This document shows positions 1 through 8,214 of a stretch of DNA of 21,301 nucleotides, one piece after another. A program made the position numbers and the translations under genes. The notes beneath the pieces were generated by a model that was not told where the DNA came from, searched no databases, and worked only from the letters and a program-made list of their open reading frames with translations. The stretch is from positions 1-21,301 of the IMG/VR virus record IMGVR_UViG_3300040960_000961; one strand, 5' to 3'. This stretch comes from a virus. Positions within the stretch are counted from its first letter, which is position 1, and the number at the start of each line of letters is the position of its first letter.

Positions 1-78
1 AATATATTTAATATAGTAGCAATCAGAGAAGAGAATAAGGATTACATGATATTAGAATGTGTGAATTATGAGTATTAA
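1..78 (+). CDS. Head-closure / head-tail joining protein, C-terminal end (partial)
   Basis: The first frame is open from base 1 to a TAA at 76-78 and gives the last 25 residues of a gene that starts outside the window. The readable tail runs FNIVAIREENKDYMILECVN. This has the shape of the C-terminal strand pair of SPP1 gp16/HK97 head-tail joining proteins, where an I-x-G/A-V/I-R-E segment is followed by a hydrophobic strand. The position directly before a gp10-like gene is where head-closure proteins sit in siphovirus tail operons. It overlaps the next start by 11 bases, which indicates translational coupling. The identification rests on very little sequence plus context. Confidence 0.5.
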   Translation, partial: NIFNIVAIREENKDYMILECVNYEY

Positions 79-589
79 GGTTATAGGTATACAAGACTTA
101 AATAGACGTTTGAAGGAAGTCAGTAAATTTATGACTAAAACTGAAAAGCGTAAAGTAACTTTTGGTGCTGCTAAACCACTTGTTAGTGCTGGTCGTAGAA
201 TAACTCCAAAACGTGAGCATCCAGATAAACATAGGCATCCATTTCAAAATCCAAGATATTACAAAAAGAAGATACAAGCATATTATATACCTGGAAACTT
301 ACAAAAGAGTTTTGCTAGAGTAGCACAAAAAAGATTAAAGCGGACTACAGATACATTTGTGGGGGCTAACTTTGCTAGAATTAAACAATTAATATATGGT
401 ACTACTGTTCCAAGGTCAGATGGATATTATGCTCACATGGCTTTTGGTAAAGACAGTAACTCAAAAAAATATAGAGAGAAAGTAATTATGCCAACAATAG
501 CGAAAGCTGGTCGACAATCATTAAGGGCTATGGAAATTGCTACAGTAAAGGTATGGGCAAAAGCTAAAACAAGATTAAAGTTTAAGTAA
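68..589 (+). CDS. HK97 gp10-like tail completion / minor structural protein
   Basis: This 173-aa, strongly basic protein has many Lys and Arg residues, especially at residues 42-75 and at the C-terminus. It begins with the I-x-G-I-x-D-L-N-R-R-L pattern typical of the N-terminus of the HK97 gp10 family, where a short 'gl..l...l..l' helix opens the protein. Family members act at the head-tail joint or tail end during siphovirus assembly. It lies between the end of a probable head-closure gene and a tail-terminator-like gene, the usual slot for gp10. The stop overlaps the next start in a TAATG joint. The family call is from pattern and synteny; no catalytic motif is expected. Confidence 0.65.
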   Translation: MSIKVIGIQDLNRRLKEVSKFMTKTEKRKVTFGAAKPLVSAGRRITPKREHPDKHRHPFQNPRYYKKKIQAYYIPGNLQKSFARVAQKRLKRTTDTFVGANFARIKQLIYGTTVPRSDGYYAHMAFGKDSNSKKYREKVIMPTIAKAGRQSLRAMEIATVKVWAKAKTRLKFK

Positions 590-981
590 TGGAGATAGGG
601 AAGGTATTATATAGTTTATTAAGTGCAGATTCTGCATTAACCACATTGATGGGAACTAATAAAATCTATCCATCATTTGCTCCAGATAAAACTGAATTTC
701 CCTTTATTGTATATAAGACTAGAAGTGCTGATCCAGTTGTTACAAAGAATGGTATTGCTGACAATGTTACTTTTATTGGTTATATTAATGTATATAGTCG
801 TAAGTATGACACATTAAGAGATATTACTGATGCAGTTAAGAATGCAATAAATAATTATAGTGGCACGGTTGAAGGTGTTACAGTTAAAAGAATTGGATAT
901 TTAGATGAGGAAGAGTTTTTTGATTTCGACATTGATGTCCATTTTATAGAATTATCTTATAGAATTAGATTAGAAAATTAA
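589..981 (+). CDS. Tail terminator / tail completion protein (DUF3168-like)
   Basis: This 130-aa protein has the layout of DUF3168/lambda gpU-type tail terminators. An N-terminal helix with 'LYSLLSADSALTTLMG' is followed by 'KIYPSFAPDKTEFPFIVYKT', a mid-protein strand-helix unit reading 'INVYSRKYDTLRDITDAVKN', and a C-terminal beta strand ending in 'HFIELSYRIRL'. Such proteins cap the tail tube and form the interface with the head. The start codon shares bases with the previous stop (TAATG). The major tail protein follows 11 bases later, the normal order in siphoviruses. The family assignment is from these recognisable segments and from position. Confidence 0.72.
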   Translation: MEIGKVLYSLLSADSALTTLMGTNKIYPSFAPDKTEFPFIVYKTRSADPVVTKNGIADNVTFIGYINVYSRKYDTLRDITDAVKNAINNYSGTVEGVTVKRIGYLDEEEFFDFDIDVHFIELSYRIRLEN

Positions 982-992
982 ATTAAAAAATT

Positions 993-1433
993 ATGCCAAG
1001 TACTGGATTTATAGACGGAACATTGCTACGGCTTACTTTAAGTAGCACACAAGGTAGTGAGATAGAAATCTTTCACGCTACTGAATCTTCAATTTCATTT
1101 TCATTAGATGTTACAGATATTACTACTAAAGATAGTGGAAGTGGAGGATGGAGAGAAATTTTCCCTAAAACAAAGTCTGCTTCTATTTCTTTTAGTGGTT
1201 TAGTAAGATATGATGAAACTTCTAGTGAAGATAATATGAGTGGATTGTTAGGTTACTTTAATGGAAGAACACAGATATATTGGGTAATGGCTACTTCAAC
1301 AAGTGGAGATGTACAGTTAAGTGGAAGTGGTTACATTACTGCTTTAAGCCAAACTGCTACTGCTGATACTGAAGTTGCCTTTGATGGAACAATTGAGGTA
1401 AGTGGTGCGGTTACTGTAGGAACTGTAGCTTAA
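993..1433 (+). CDS. Major tail (tube) protein
   Basis: This 146-aa beta-rich protein has the compositional signature of phage tail tube subunits: abundant Ser, Thr and Gly, few Lys, and alternating hydrophobic strands. The segments 'TESSISFSLDVTDITTKDSG' and 'GGWREIFPKTKSASISFSGL' match the conserved portion of TP901-1/Phage_tail_2-type tube proteins, in which a D-x-T-x-K-D-S-x-G-W-x-E motif precedes 'G..S.S.SF.G'. The C-terminus ('VAFDGTIEVSGAVTV') is the typical closing strand. Located between the tail terminator and the tail assembly chaperone, it should be the most abundant tail protein. The start follows an A-rich leader without an obvious Shine-Dalgarno sequence. Confidence 0.85.
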   Translation: MPSTGFIDGTLLRLTLSSTQGSEIEIFHATESSISFSLDVTDITTKDSGSGGWREIFPKTKSASISFSGLVRYDETSSEDNMSGLLGYFNGRTQIYWVMATSTSGDVQLSGSGYITALSQTATADTEVAFDGTIEVSGAVTVGTVA

Positions 1434-1451
1434 AACTAAAATAAAAGACAG

Positions 1452-1805
1452 ATGTACAAAGAACTAAAAATACCAGGAAGAACTCTCTATGTGTCATTCA
1501 ATTTGCGAGTTGTTTTACAATTTCAAAAAGAATTTGCTAAAGAGGGTTCTTCCAATATTGACATAGAAAAATTAATCTCAGAAGTGGGATTAGAAGGTCA
1601 AATGAAGTTGTTCTATTTAGGATTAAAAGAAGGACACAGAAAAGCAAAGAAAGATTTTGACATGGAGTTTGATCCAGACTTCTTTGACTTTTTAGATGAC
1701 CATCCAGAGGCAATAGAGCAGATAGCTTCTGCTTTTAATGATAGTGTTCCTCAAGGAGATGGAGAACAAAAAAAAAGACAGACGAGAGCGAGAAAGAGCC
1801 AATAA
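1452..1805 (+). CDS. Tail assembly chaperone, short form (gpG-like)
   Basis: This 117-aa protein sits between the major tail protein and the tape measure gene, the slot of lambda gpG and its analogues, which bind the tape measure and recruit tube subunits. It has a helical acidic body ('FLDDHPEAIEQIASAFNDSV', about residues 77-97) and then a short hydrophilic, basic end (QKKRQTRARKSQ). That end is encoded just after a nine-A run at 1768-1776. The next reading frame (-1) is open through this region and continues into a second ORF, so the protein is expected in two forms: this one, and a frameshifted 244-aa form. The assignment rests on synteny and the slippery site, since these chaperones diverge quickly. 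Confidence 0.75.
   Translation: MYKELKIPGRTLYVSFNLRVVLQFQKEFAKEGSSNIDIEKLISEVGLEGQMKLFYLGLKEGHRKAKKDFDMEFDPDFFDFLDDHPEAIEQIASAFNDSVPQGDGEQKKRQTRARKSQ
1768..1776 (+). promoter_or_regulatory. Programmed -1 ribosomal frameshift site (A9 run)
   Basis: Nine consecutive A residues give the slippery pattern A-AAA-AAA in the frame of the upstream gene (CAA AAA AAA AGA). Slipping one base back at codon 1773-1775 resumes at AAG (1775-1777). From there the -1 frame has no stop until 2185. The in-frame product stops only ten codons after the run. The downstream ORF has no ATG near its beginning and no ribosome-binding site, so a frameshift is the natural way to express it. The layout copies lambda G/G-T, where a -1 shift fuses the two chaperone domains. 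Confidence 0.8.
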
Positions 1806-2185
1806 CAGAGGATTGGTTACAAAGAAAGTTGCTTGGGGAGTTGGGTTGGAGTATTGATGATTTTTATGATGCAGACTTTAGGATGGCTACAAATGCTATT
1901 ATAGGTATGATGAATGCAAGGTTTGAAGATATAAAAAATCAATACGAGATTGCGAGGTATAATGCAGCGTTAAATATTAATGTACATTTACCGAAAGGTA
2001 AGAGTATTAAGAATCCTAAAGAATTAGGAGAGTTTTCATGGGAAAAACCTACATCAAAGAAGAAAAACTTAACAAAAGAACAATTAGATAGTATTATGGA
2101 GAAAATGGAATCTCCAAAAATTGTTAAAAAAGAAAAGCTAGATGGCAGGGAACTTTCGAGATTTACTAATACGACTAGGACTTGA
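1775..2185 (+). CDS. Tail assembly chaperone, frameshifted extension (gpT-like)
   Basis: This -1 frame extension adds about 136 residues to the 108 residues read before the slip, giving a predicted 244-aa fusion. Right after the slip the sequence reads ESEKEPITEDWLQRKLLGEL, then GWSIDDFYDADF and a helix containing 'MATNAIIGMMNARFEDIKNQ'. 'LGELGWSxxDFYxxxF' is the kind of motif seen in the T domain of tail chaperones that contacts the tape measure protein. A separate start at 1829 would need TTG with no Shine-Dalgarno sequence and would cut off the conserved beginning. The end overlaps the tape measure start by 44 bases. Confidence 0.72.
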   Translation, partial: KTDESEKEPITEDWLQRKLLGELGWSIDDFYDADFRMATNAIIGMMNARFEDIKNQYEIARYNAALNINVHLPKGKSIKNPKELGEFSWEKPTSKKKNLTKEQLDSIMEKMESPKIVKKEKLDGRELSRFTNTTRT

Positions 2186-5165
2186 TGACAAAGAGTTTGT
2201 TGCCAAGTTTAACAAAGTTGAACGCCAATTAGTTAGTTTTAGCAATAATGCTCGTGATTTAGGCAAAACATTATCTACTAATTTAACACTTCCATTAGGA
2301 CTTGCTGCTGGAGCAGCAGTTAAGACATTTGCAGATTTTGATAGACTAGAGAAGGGTTTAGACGTTTTTGCAGACACATCTACATCTGGAGCAGAAGAAT
2401 TAGAGAAGTTGTTAGATGTTGTTAGAGATGCAAGAACTACTTTAGATTTAAAGAGTGCTGCTTCTGCCTCATTACAATTACAAGCGGTTGGTATTAGTGC
2501 TGATAGAGCAAGAGAAACTATTAAACAGTTAGGTATTGCTGCTACTGTTAGTGGATCTCAAGCGGAGGATATTGGGGAAATAACAAGACAGTTTGCCCAG
2601 GCATTATCTGTTGGTAGAGTATTGGAGCAAGATTTAAGGATTATTAAGTCAAGGATTCCAGCGATTGGTAAAGTATTACAAGAAGAGTTTGGTACAGTTA
2701 CTGCTGAAGGTTTAAGAGAGGCTAATATTAGTGCAGATGAATTTGTAGATAGACTTACTAGAGCAATTGCTTCTAATGAACAGTTCCAAAACGTACAAAT
2801 ATCATTAGCAAAAGCTATTGAAACATTTGGGATTAATACACAAATTGCTGCAAGTAAATTAGGTCAATTAATATCAGAAACACTTGACTTACCTAATTTA
2901 TTAAACAATATTACAAATCAAATAGATAGATTAACTAACTTCTTTACATCATTAAGTGAGCAACAGAGAAAGTCTATAGTTAATTTTGGATTACTTTTGG
3001 CTGCAATTGGGCCAGTAGTTTATACTGTAGGTACACTTGCTAAAGGAATAAGAATACTTTACAGAGGCATGATTGCTTTAGGATTAACTTCTTTAAATGT
3101 TATAAAGTATTTTAAAACATTAAATAGAGCATTAGTAATATTAACTACTACAACGAGGATTACTACAAGAGCTATGGTTGCATTTAACGTGATTGCTAGT
3201 CAATTACTTTTACCTTTAATTGCAATTGTAGGTGCGGTTACATTAGGTAAGGCTGCTTATGATAATTTTAAGAATAGTGTTGCTCAAGCTAACAGAGCAT
3301 TAGATGCTATAAATAAGGCAAATGAAGAGGCTAAATTAAGACATAATGAGGCTAGAGATTCTATTGCTGAATACATTACAGTTTTAGAAAGTTCTACTAC
3401 CTCTATTAATGATAAAATATTGGCATTAGCCGAATTAAATAGAATTACTAATAATCAATTTACTAGTGTTAGAATATTAGAGTCTGGAGTTGAGGGCTTA
3501 AAGGAAGCACAAGATTCTTATTTTAAGTCATTAGAAAATGTAGAGAAACTACGCATATTAAGCCAAGCACAACAAAAGTTAAAGGAAGATATAGAGCAGA
3601 CAAAGTTAAGTATGGAGTCTGCTACTGTAACTACAGAAAACTTTAAAACTGGTTTACAATTTGGTGCAGTTGCTGGTTCTACATTTACAAAGTCATTACA
3701 AGGATTAGGTAAAAAAACAAATAATGATTTAAAAATTTTAGAAGATAATCTAAAAAAGATTAATGAACAAATAGAGGTATTAGGCAAACAAAAAGCAGTT
3801 GAAAAATTTAAAAAAGATGCAGAGGAACTAGCAAAAAGTGTAGAAGAGGTTTATCGGAATTTAAGTGAATCATTAAATACAAAAGAAAGTTTAGGCTCAA
3901 TATTAGTTGTAGATAATATAGATACTGTTAAAGCACAAATTAAAGATGTTGAGAAAGCAATAACAGATGCATTTTCTAACAAAGAATTAAGAAAAACCAA
4001 TGTCATTCAAAAGCTACAAGTAATACTTGAAGATTTAAACAAAAAACTAAAAGAATTAGAGGCTAGAGAAAAAATTGTAAGAATATTTGAAGATTTAGAT
4101 GCTGAAATAACAACTTTAGAAAAGATAAGAGATATTCTTGGAGAAGATACTACAGAAAATATAAAAAAACAAATAGAGGCAGTTGGTAGTTCATTAGAAA
4201 AGGCAATAGAAGCTGGTGCATCTAAAAAAACTATAAATAAATTAAAACAAAGATTAGATGGATTAAGGGAATCTTTAAAACCATTATATCTTAAAGACCC
4301 TACAGTAATAGACAATCTACTTGTTTCATTTAACAACCTTAAAAAACCAACACTTGAAGTAGTAAGTAATGCTAATCAATTAGATTTTGAGTATAAAAAC
4401 GTAAATGGCACATTAGTAAAAGTTGCAAAAGGAACAAAAGAAGTCGCTGACTTAACTGCAAAAGCACAAGAATCTGCAAAAGAAACAGAGGAATCATTTA
4501 ATAGATGGTATAACGGACTAAATAAAGTAAATCAGTTTTTAGTAAGTAATATTGATGCAATAAAAAGATTTGCTGGTAGTATTTCAAGTGGATTAGTAGA
4601 TACAATAAGTGAAGCGTTTACGTTAAGAGCAGAGGCAAAACAAGAGTTAGTAGATGCAACAGAGAAGTTAAGGGCATTAAGAGCAAGTGGAGAGGCAAGT
4701 GCAAGTGAGATACAGAATGTACAAGACAGAATAATTGAGTTAAATCAAACAATTCAAGAAAATGACTTTTTTAGTGCTATAGGGCAGTCAATAAAGAAGT
4801 TAGTAATAGAGATTGGTAAAGCAATTGCTAAAGCATTAATTTTTGCTGGTTTACTTACTTTAATTGGAACTATATTTCCAGTATTTGGAGCAAGTATTGG
4901 AGTAGGAACAAAGGGTAATTTCTTAAAGTTATTTAGGGAGGGTTTACCTTTTGCTAATGGTGGATTAGTATATGGCCCAGTCAATGCGTTGATTGGAGAA
5001 GGACAAGGTACAAATAGAAGAAACCCAGAGGTTGTTGCTCCATTGGATAAGTTAAAAGGAATATTAGCAGAGAGTGGTGGAGGAAACATGGTATTAACTA
5101 GTAGGTTAAGTGGATCGGATTTATTATTGTCTGTAGAACGTGCAAAAAGAAATAGAGATAGATAA
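2142..5165 (+). CDS. Tape measure protein
   Basis: This 1007-aa protein is by far the longest of the tail module and sits directly after the chaperones. Residues 1-60 begin with 'FRDLLIRLGLDDKEFVAKFN', followed by the Ala/Gly-rich 'LTLPLGLAAGAAV' hydrophobic segment typical of tape measure N-termini. Residues 64-215 match the TIGR02675-type tape measure domain ('QAVGISADRARETIKQLG', 'SVGRVLEQDLRIIKSRIPAI'). Hydrophobic stretches lie at about 281-300, 350-370 and 895-925, with long charged coiled-coil helices between them (about 375-720 and 825-865). The C-terminus carries the common 'NGGLVYGP...LIGEGQG...NPEVVAPL' motif. It acts inside the tail as ruler and is probably ejected with the DNA. 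Its length implies a tail of roughly 150 nm by the usual 0.15 nm per residue rule (inference). Confidence 0.93.
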   Translation: MAGNFRDLLIRLGLDDKEFVAKFNKVERQLVSFSNNARDLGKTLSTNLTLPLGLAAGAAVKTFADFDRLEKGLDVFADTSTSGAEELEKLLDVVRDARTTLDLKSAASASLQLQAVGISADRARETIKQLGIAATVSGSQAEDIGEITRQFAQALSVGRVLEQDLRIIKSRIPAIGKVLQEEFGTVTAEGLREANISADEFVDRLTRAIASNEQFQNVQISLAKAIETFGINTQIAASKLGQLISETLDLPNLLNNITNQIDRLTNFFTSLSEQQRKSIVNFGLLLAAIGPVVYTVGTLAKGIRILYRGMIALGLTSLNVIKYFKTLNRALVILTTTTRITTRAMVAFNVIASQLLLPLIAIVGAVTLGKAAYDNFKNSVAQANRALDAINKANEEAKLRHNEARDSIAEYITVLESSTTSINDKILALAELNRITNNQFTSVRILESGVEGLKEAQDSYFKSLENVEKLRILSQAQQKLKEDIEQTKLSMESATVTTENFKTGLQFGAVAGSTFTKSLQGLGKKTNNDLKILEDNLKKINEQIEVLGKQKAVEKFKKDAEELAKSVEEVYRNLSESLNTKESLGSILVVDNIDTVKAQIKDVEKAITDAFSNKELRKTNVIQKLQVILEDLNKKLKELEAREKIVRIFEDLDAEITTLEKIRDILGEDTTENIKKQIEAVGSSLEKAIEAGASKKTINKLKQRLDGLRESLKPLYLKDPTVIDNLLVSFNNLKKPTLEVVSNANQLDFEYKNVNGTLVKVAKGTKEVADLTAKAQESAKETEESFNRWYNGLNKVNQFLVSNIDAIKRFAGSISSGLVDTISEAFTLRAEAKQELVDATEKLRALRASGEASASEIQNVQDRIIELNQTIQENDFFSAIGQSIKKLVIEIGKAIAKALIFAGLLTLIGTIFPVFGASIGVGTKGNFLKLFREGLPFANGGLVYGPVNALIGEGQGTNRRNPEVVAPLDKLKGILAESGGGNMVLTSRLSGSDLLLSVERAKRNRDR

Positions 5166-7096
5166 TGCCAGTAAAATTTAACAGTACATTCTATAGTGAC
5201 AAAGGAGCAGAATATATAATAGAGATTCATCAATCTACTTTTGTGGGCACTCCTACTGAATTTACTTGTCAAGGCATTGATATAAAATACGATGTGGGAG
5301 GAGATGAGGACAATAGATTTAATACTATAATTAGTAGTGAGGCATCTATAAGTATGCTAATTAACAATTCTACTTTAAATACTTTTGTAGAGGATTTGGT
5401 TAGTAGTTATGATGACACTTATTTTTTATATGTAAGAACGAATCAATTAAATTCAGAAACTACTTATAAATGGGTTGGTTATGTTTTAGTAGATTTAGTT
5501 ACTATTGAAGATATAAAGTTAGATGTAGGTTACACTTTTGTTTTAAGAGCAAAAGATGGATTGAATACATTAAAAACAATTGACTATAATAATGATGGTG
5601 TTCCATATACTGGCAAAGCTACTATATTTACTCATCTATATAATGTATTTTTAAAATTAGGAAGCGTAATTTATGCTTATACAAGTTTTACTGATCCTTT
5701 ATTTAGTGCGGTTATTAATTGGCACTCACAAGAATACACTTACTCCTCCACAAACACAGTATTAACTAAAGCAAGGATTCCACATAGAGCATTTTATCAC
5801 GTTGATACAAAGGGTAATTACGTTTACAAAAATTGCTATGAGGTTTTAGATGAGATATGTAAAGCATTTGGTTGTAGAGTTGTTGCATCGTCTACTGGTT
5901 ATTACATTACTCAAATAAACGAATACTTAAATGCAAATAATGTTTATGAGTATAATTATGTTGTTTTAGGTTCTTTAAGTGGTGGCAGTAAAGACTACAG
6001 TATTGACCATGACCAAACAGACATAATAAATACAGAAGTATATAGAGAGGGTGGTAGTGTATTTGAGTTCTTTAGTCCATTACAATATTCAAGAGTAGAG
6101 TATGAACATATAGCAACAAGAAATTTATTGAGTGGTGCGTATTGGGATTATAATTTTGAGGGGACTTATGACATAGAAGATATTGCTAGTAATAATTTAG
6201 ATTCTATTATTCAATTTGATTTTACACTTGCTTATTATACTGCATTTACGCAAACAGTAGCTACTACAGTTTGGAATAGGCATTATGTTATATATAGAAT
6301 ACAGATTGCATTAGAAGATTCATTTGGAAATACGCATTATTACCAAAACGATTTTACATGGCAACGGAGTAAAGTAAAAGAAGATGGGTTGAGGAATCAA
6401 AGATGGAGTACAACTGAAGGGTATTATTACATATATCAATTAGTAGAAGATCCAAGTCAACCAGAAAGAATAGAAAATATTCAATTGATTATACCCAATG
6501 TACCAGTTGATGGAGATATGACTGTAAAGTTTGAGTTTTACAGAGTTTATATAGAAAATTATATCGACCCAGCTGCTGCTATATTGCAAGGTGGGTCAGT
6601 TCCTGTTCTTCAAGATTATTACACAGTAACGTATCAAGTTGCAAACACTTTTATGCAATACATTCATACTGGTTTCTTTACTGACCAAAACGATATTATT
6701 AGATTCCAGGCTGACAATGACAATAAAGCATATAAAACTTATGAGGTTACTACAATAATAGGAGATGGCCCTAACTTAAACAGTCCTGGGCATTTAGAAG
6801 TTAAGAATGATTCTGATGAATGGGTAATTGCAGAGAATGGATGGAAGGTTGGTAATAGTGGAGATGCAAAGAATATTAGTCAATTATTGTGTAATGAAGT
6901 AATAAAGGGTCAGTTAAAGCCAGTCCGTAAGTTTATGGAAACTACATTTGTTATGACTAATCCAGATACAAGATTTCTTCAGCCACATTACGCAATTAAT
7001 TATAATGGTAATTATTGGGTGTTTCATGGAGGTAGATACAACTTAGCAGATGATAGTGTAACTGGTGTATGGTATCAAATTAAAGAGGACGAATAA
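5165..7096 (+). CDS. Distal tail / tail-tip (baseplate) structural protein
   Basis: This 643-aa soluble, beta-rich protein lies immediately after the tape measure gene, where the distal tail protein (Dit) and tail-associated lysin/hub (Tal) are encoded. It is rich in Tyr, Asn and aromatic residues. The N-terminal 120 residues ('KFNSTFYSDKGAEYIIEIHQ', then 'YKWVGYVLVDLVTIEDIKLD') have an alternating-strand pattern like the beta-sandwich of distal tail proteins. No peptidase or lysozyme motif is visible. It shares TAATG-type junctions on both sides with the tape measure and the repeat protein, so the three are translationally coupled. The exact role (Dit, hub or fused both) is not resolved from sequence. 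Confidence 0.6.
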   Translation: MPVKFNSTFYSDKGAEYIIEIHQSTFVGTPTEFTCQGIDIKYDVGGDEDNRFNTIISSEASISMLINNSTLNTFVEDLVSSYDDTYFLYVRTNQLNSETTYKWVGYVLVDLVTIEDIKLDVGYTFVLRAKDGLNTLKTIDYNNDGVPYTGKATIFTHLYNVFLKLGSVIYAYTSFTDPLFSAVINWHSQEYTYSSTNTVLTKARIPHRAFYHVDTKGNYVYKNCYEVLDEICKAFGCRVVASSTGYYITQINEYLNANNVYEYNYVVLGSLSGGSKDYSIDHDQTDIINTEVYREGGSVFEFFSPLQYSRVEYEHIATRNLLSGAYWDYNFEGTYDIEDIASNNLDSIIQFDFTLAYYTAFTQTVATTVWNRHYVIYRIQIALEDSFGNTHYYQNDFTWQRSKVKEDGLRNQRWSTTEGYYYIYQLVEDPSQPERIENIQLIIPNVPVDGDMTVKFEFYRVYIENYIDPAAAILQGGSVPVLQDYYTVTYQVANTFMQYIHTGFFTDQNDIIRFQADNDNKAYKTYEVTTIIGDGPNLNSPGHLEVKNDSDEWVIAENGWKVGNSGDAKNISQLLCNEVIKGQLKPVRKFMETTFVMTNPDTRFLQPHYAINYNGNYWVFHGGRYNLADDSVTGVWYQIKEDE

Positions 7097-8214
7097 TGAG
7101 TTTTACAGAGAAATCACTAGTTTATTTGTCTAAAGAATATCGAATTGTTCCAAATTATGGGGCAGTAGGATCAAGTGCATCTGCTGGTGGTGCGGTTGTT
7201 ACCGATAATGAAGTAGTACAAACACCTCAATCGCCTGGCTTTATATACCAAGAAGTATTTATTGCTGATGGTGTAAATAAGTCATATACAGTAACAGAGA
7301 ATGGAGGTCAGTTATCAGAAGTAAGTACAGATATTAATGTATACAGAAATGGTTTGTTGTTAAATGATACATACATTTCTTCTCTTGATTCAGTAAACGG
7401 AACATTTGAGTTGACATTTATTCCAGATTTAGATGATAGAATTAGTGTAGTTTGGTTTGTTAAAAACACTACAGTTGAGGGTAATATTTTCCAAGAGGTA
7501 TTTACTGCTAATGGTTCTACTGCTACATTTACTGTTACAAAGAATGGAGGATTAATACCTACACGAAAGCAAGAGTTGTTTATATATATAAATGGTATCT
7601 TTTTAGATTATGAAAAAGTAACTACATATAGTCCAAGTTTAGGTCAGTTTACGTTAAACTTTACACCAGGTGGTGATGACACATTAGCTGCGGTTTGGTT
7701 TGTAGATATTCCACAAAATGTAAAGATTATTCAAGAACAGTTTATTGCTGATGGAACACAAACTACTTTTACTGTCACAAAGAATGGAGGAGAGTTAGCA
7801 AAAACTAAAGATGCTATTTTATTAATGAGAAATGGTCAGCATATTAATAATGACTATATAACTGGTATAAATACAAGTAGTGGAACAATTACTTTAACGT
7901 TTGCTCCGGATCAAGGAGATGATATTACTTTAATTTGGTTTGTTGAAGAAATAGTTACTCCTACAAATAGCAATGCTTTTGCTATGTTCCAAGAAGAATT
8001 TACTGCGGATGGTATTAGCCCAACATTTACAGTTACACAAAATGAAGGCAAATTACCAGAGTTGTTATCTAGTATTATGATATATAGAAATGGTCAGTAC
8101 ATATCTAATAGTTTTATTAGTTCGCATGATTATATTAGTGGAAGTATAACTTTTGGGTTTATTCCAAGAAGTGGAGAAAAAATAACAATAGTATGGGTAT
8201 TAAGCAATTTATAA
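7096..8214 (+). CDS. Four-repeat tail protein (fibre shaft or receptor-binding candidate)
   Basis: This 372-aa protein has a 48-residue Gly/Ala-rich lead followed by four homologous units of about 75 residues, at residues 50-123, 131-203, 211-283 and 297-369. Each opens with (I/M)-[FIY]-Q-E-x-F-x-A-[DN]-G, then 'FTVTKNGG', a central Y/L-R/I-N-G turn, and ends with D-x-[IL]-x-[VLI]-[VI]-W-[FV]. The units look like small all-beta domains of the kind used as tail-tip ornaments or sugar-binding modules. An AGAGGA-like sequence 9 bases before the ATG is one of the few Shine-Dalgarno-like elements in the window. The gene overlaps the next one by 22 bases. The function is inferred only from architecture and its place between tail tip and fibres. 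Confidence 0.6.
   Translation: MSFTEKSLVYLSKEYRIVPNYGAVGSSASAGGAVVTDNEVVQTPQSPGFIYQEVFIADGVNKSYTVTENGGQLSEVSTDINVYRNGLLLNDTYISSLDSVNGTFELTFIPDLDDRISVVWFVKNTTVEGNIFQEVFTANGSTATFTVTKNGGLIPTRKQELFIYINGIFLDYEKVTTYSPSLGQFTLNFTPGGDDTLAAVWFVDIPQNVKIIQEQFIADGTQTTFTVTKNGGELAKTKDAILLMRNGQHINNDYITGINTSSGTITLTFAPDQGDDITLIWFVEEIVTPTNSNAFAMFQEEFTADGISPTFTVTQNEGKLPELLSSIMIYRNGQYISNSFISSHDYISGSITFGFIPRSGEKITIVWVLSNL
7243..8202 (+). repeat. Four tandem ~240-base protein-coding repeats
   Basis: The four units encode the 'QEx-F-x-A-D/N-G ... FTVTKNGG ... VWF' domains described for the host gene. Repeat periods are about 80-86 codons, including 7-13 codon linkers. The units differ clearly at the nucleotide level, so the duplication is old and held by selection on protein structure rather than by recent slippage. 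Confidence 0.85.

Noticed and set aside
1829-2185. Independent gene starting at TTG 1829
   Set aside because: There is no Shine-Dalgarno sequence or ATG, and the frame is open upstream to the A9 slip site. It is better explained as the frameshifted end of the tail chaperone.
4754-5272. 172-codon open frame on the minus strand
   Set aside because: It lies opposite the end of the tape measure gene and the start of the next tail gene, both strongly supported. Its translation has no recognisable motif and no start context.
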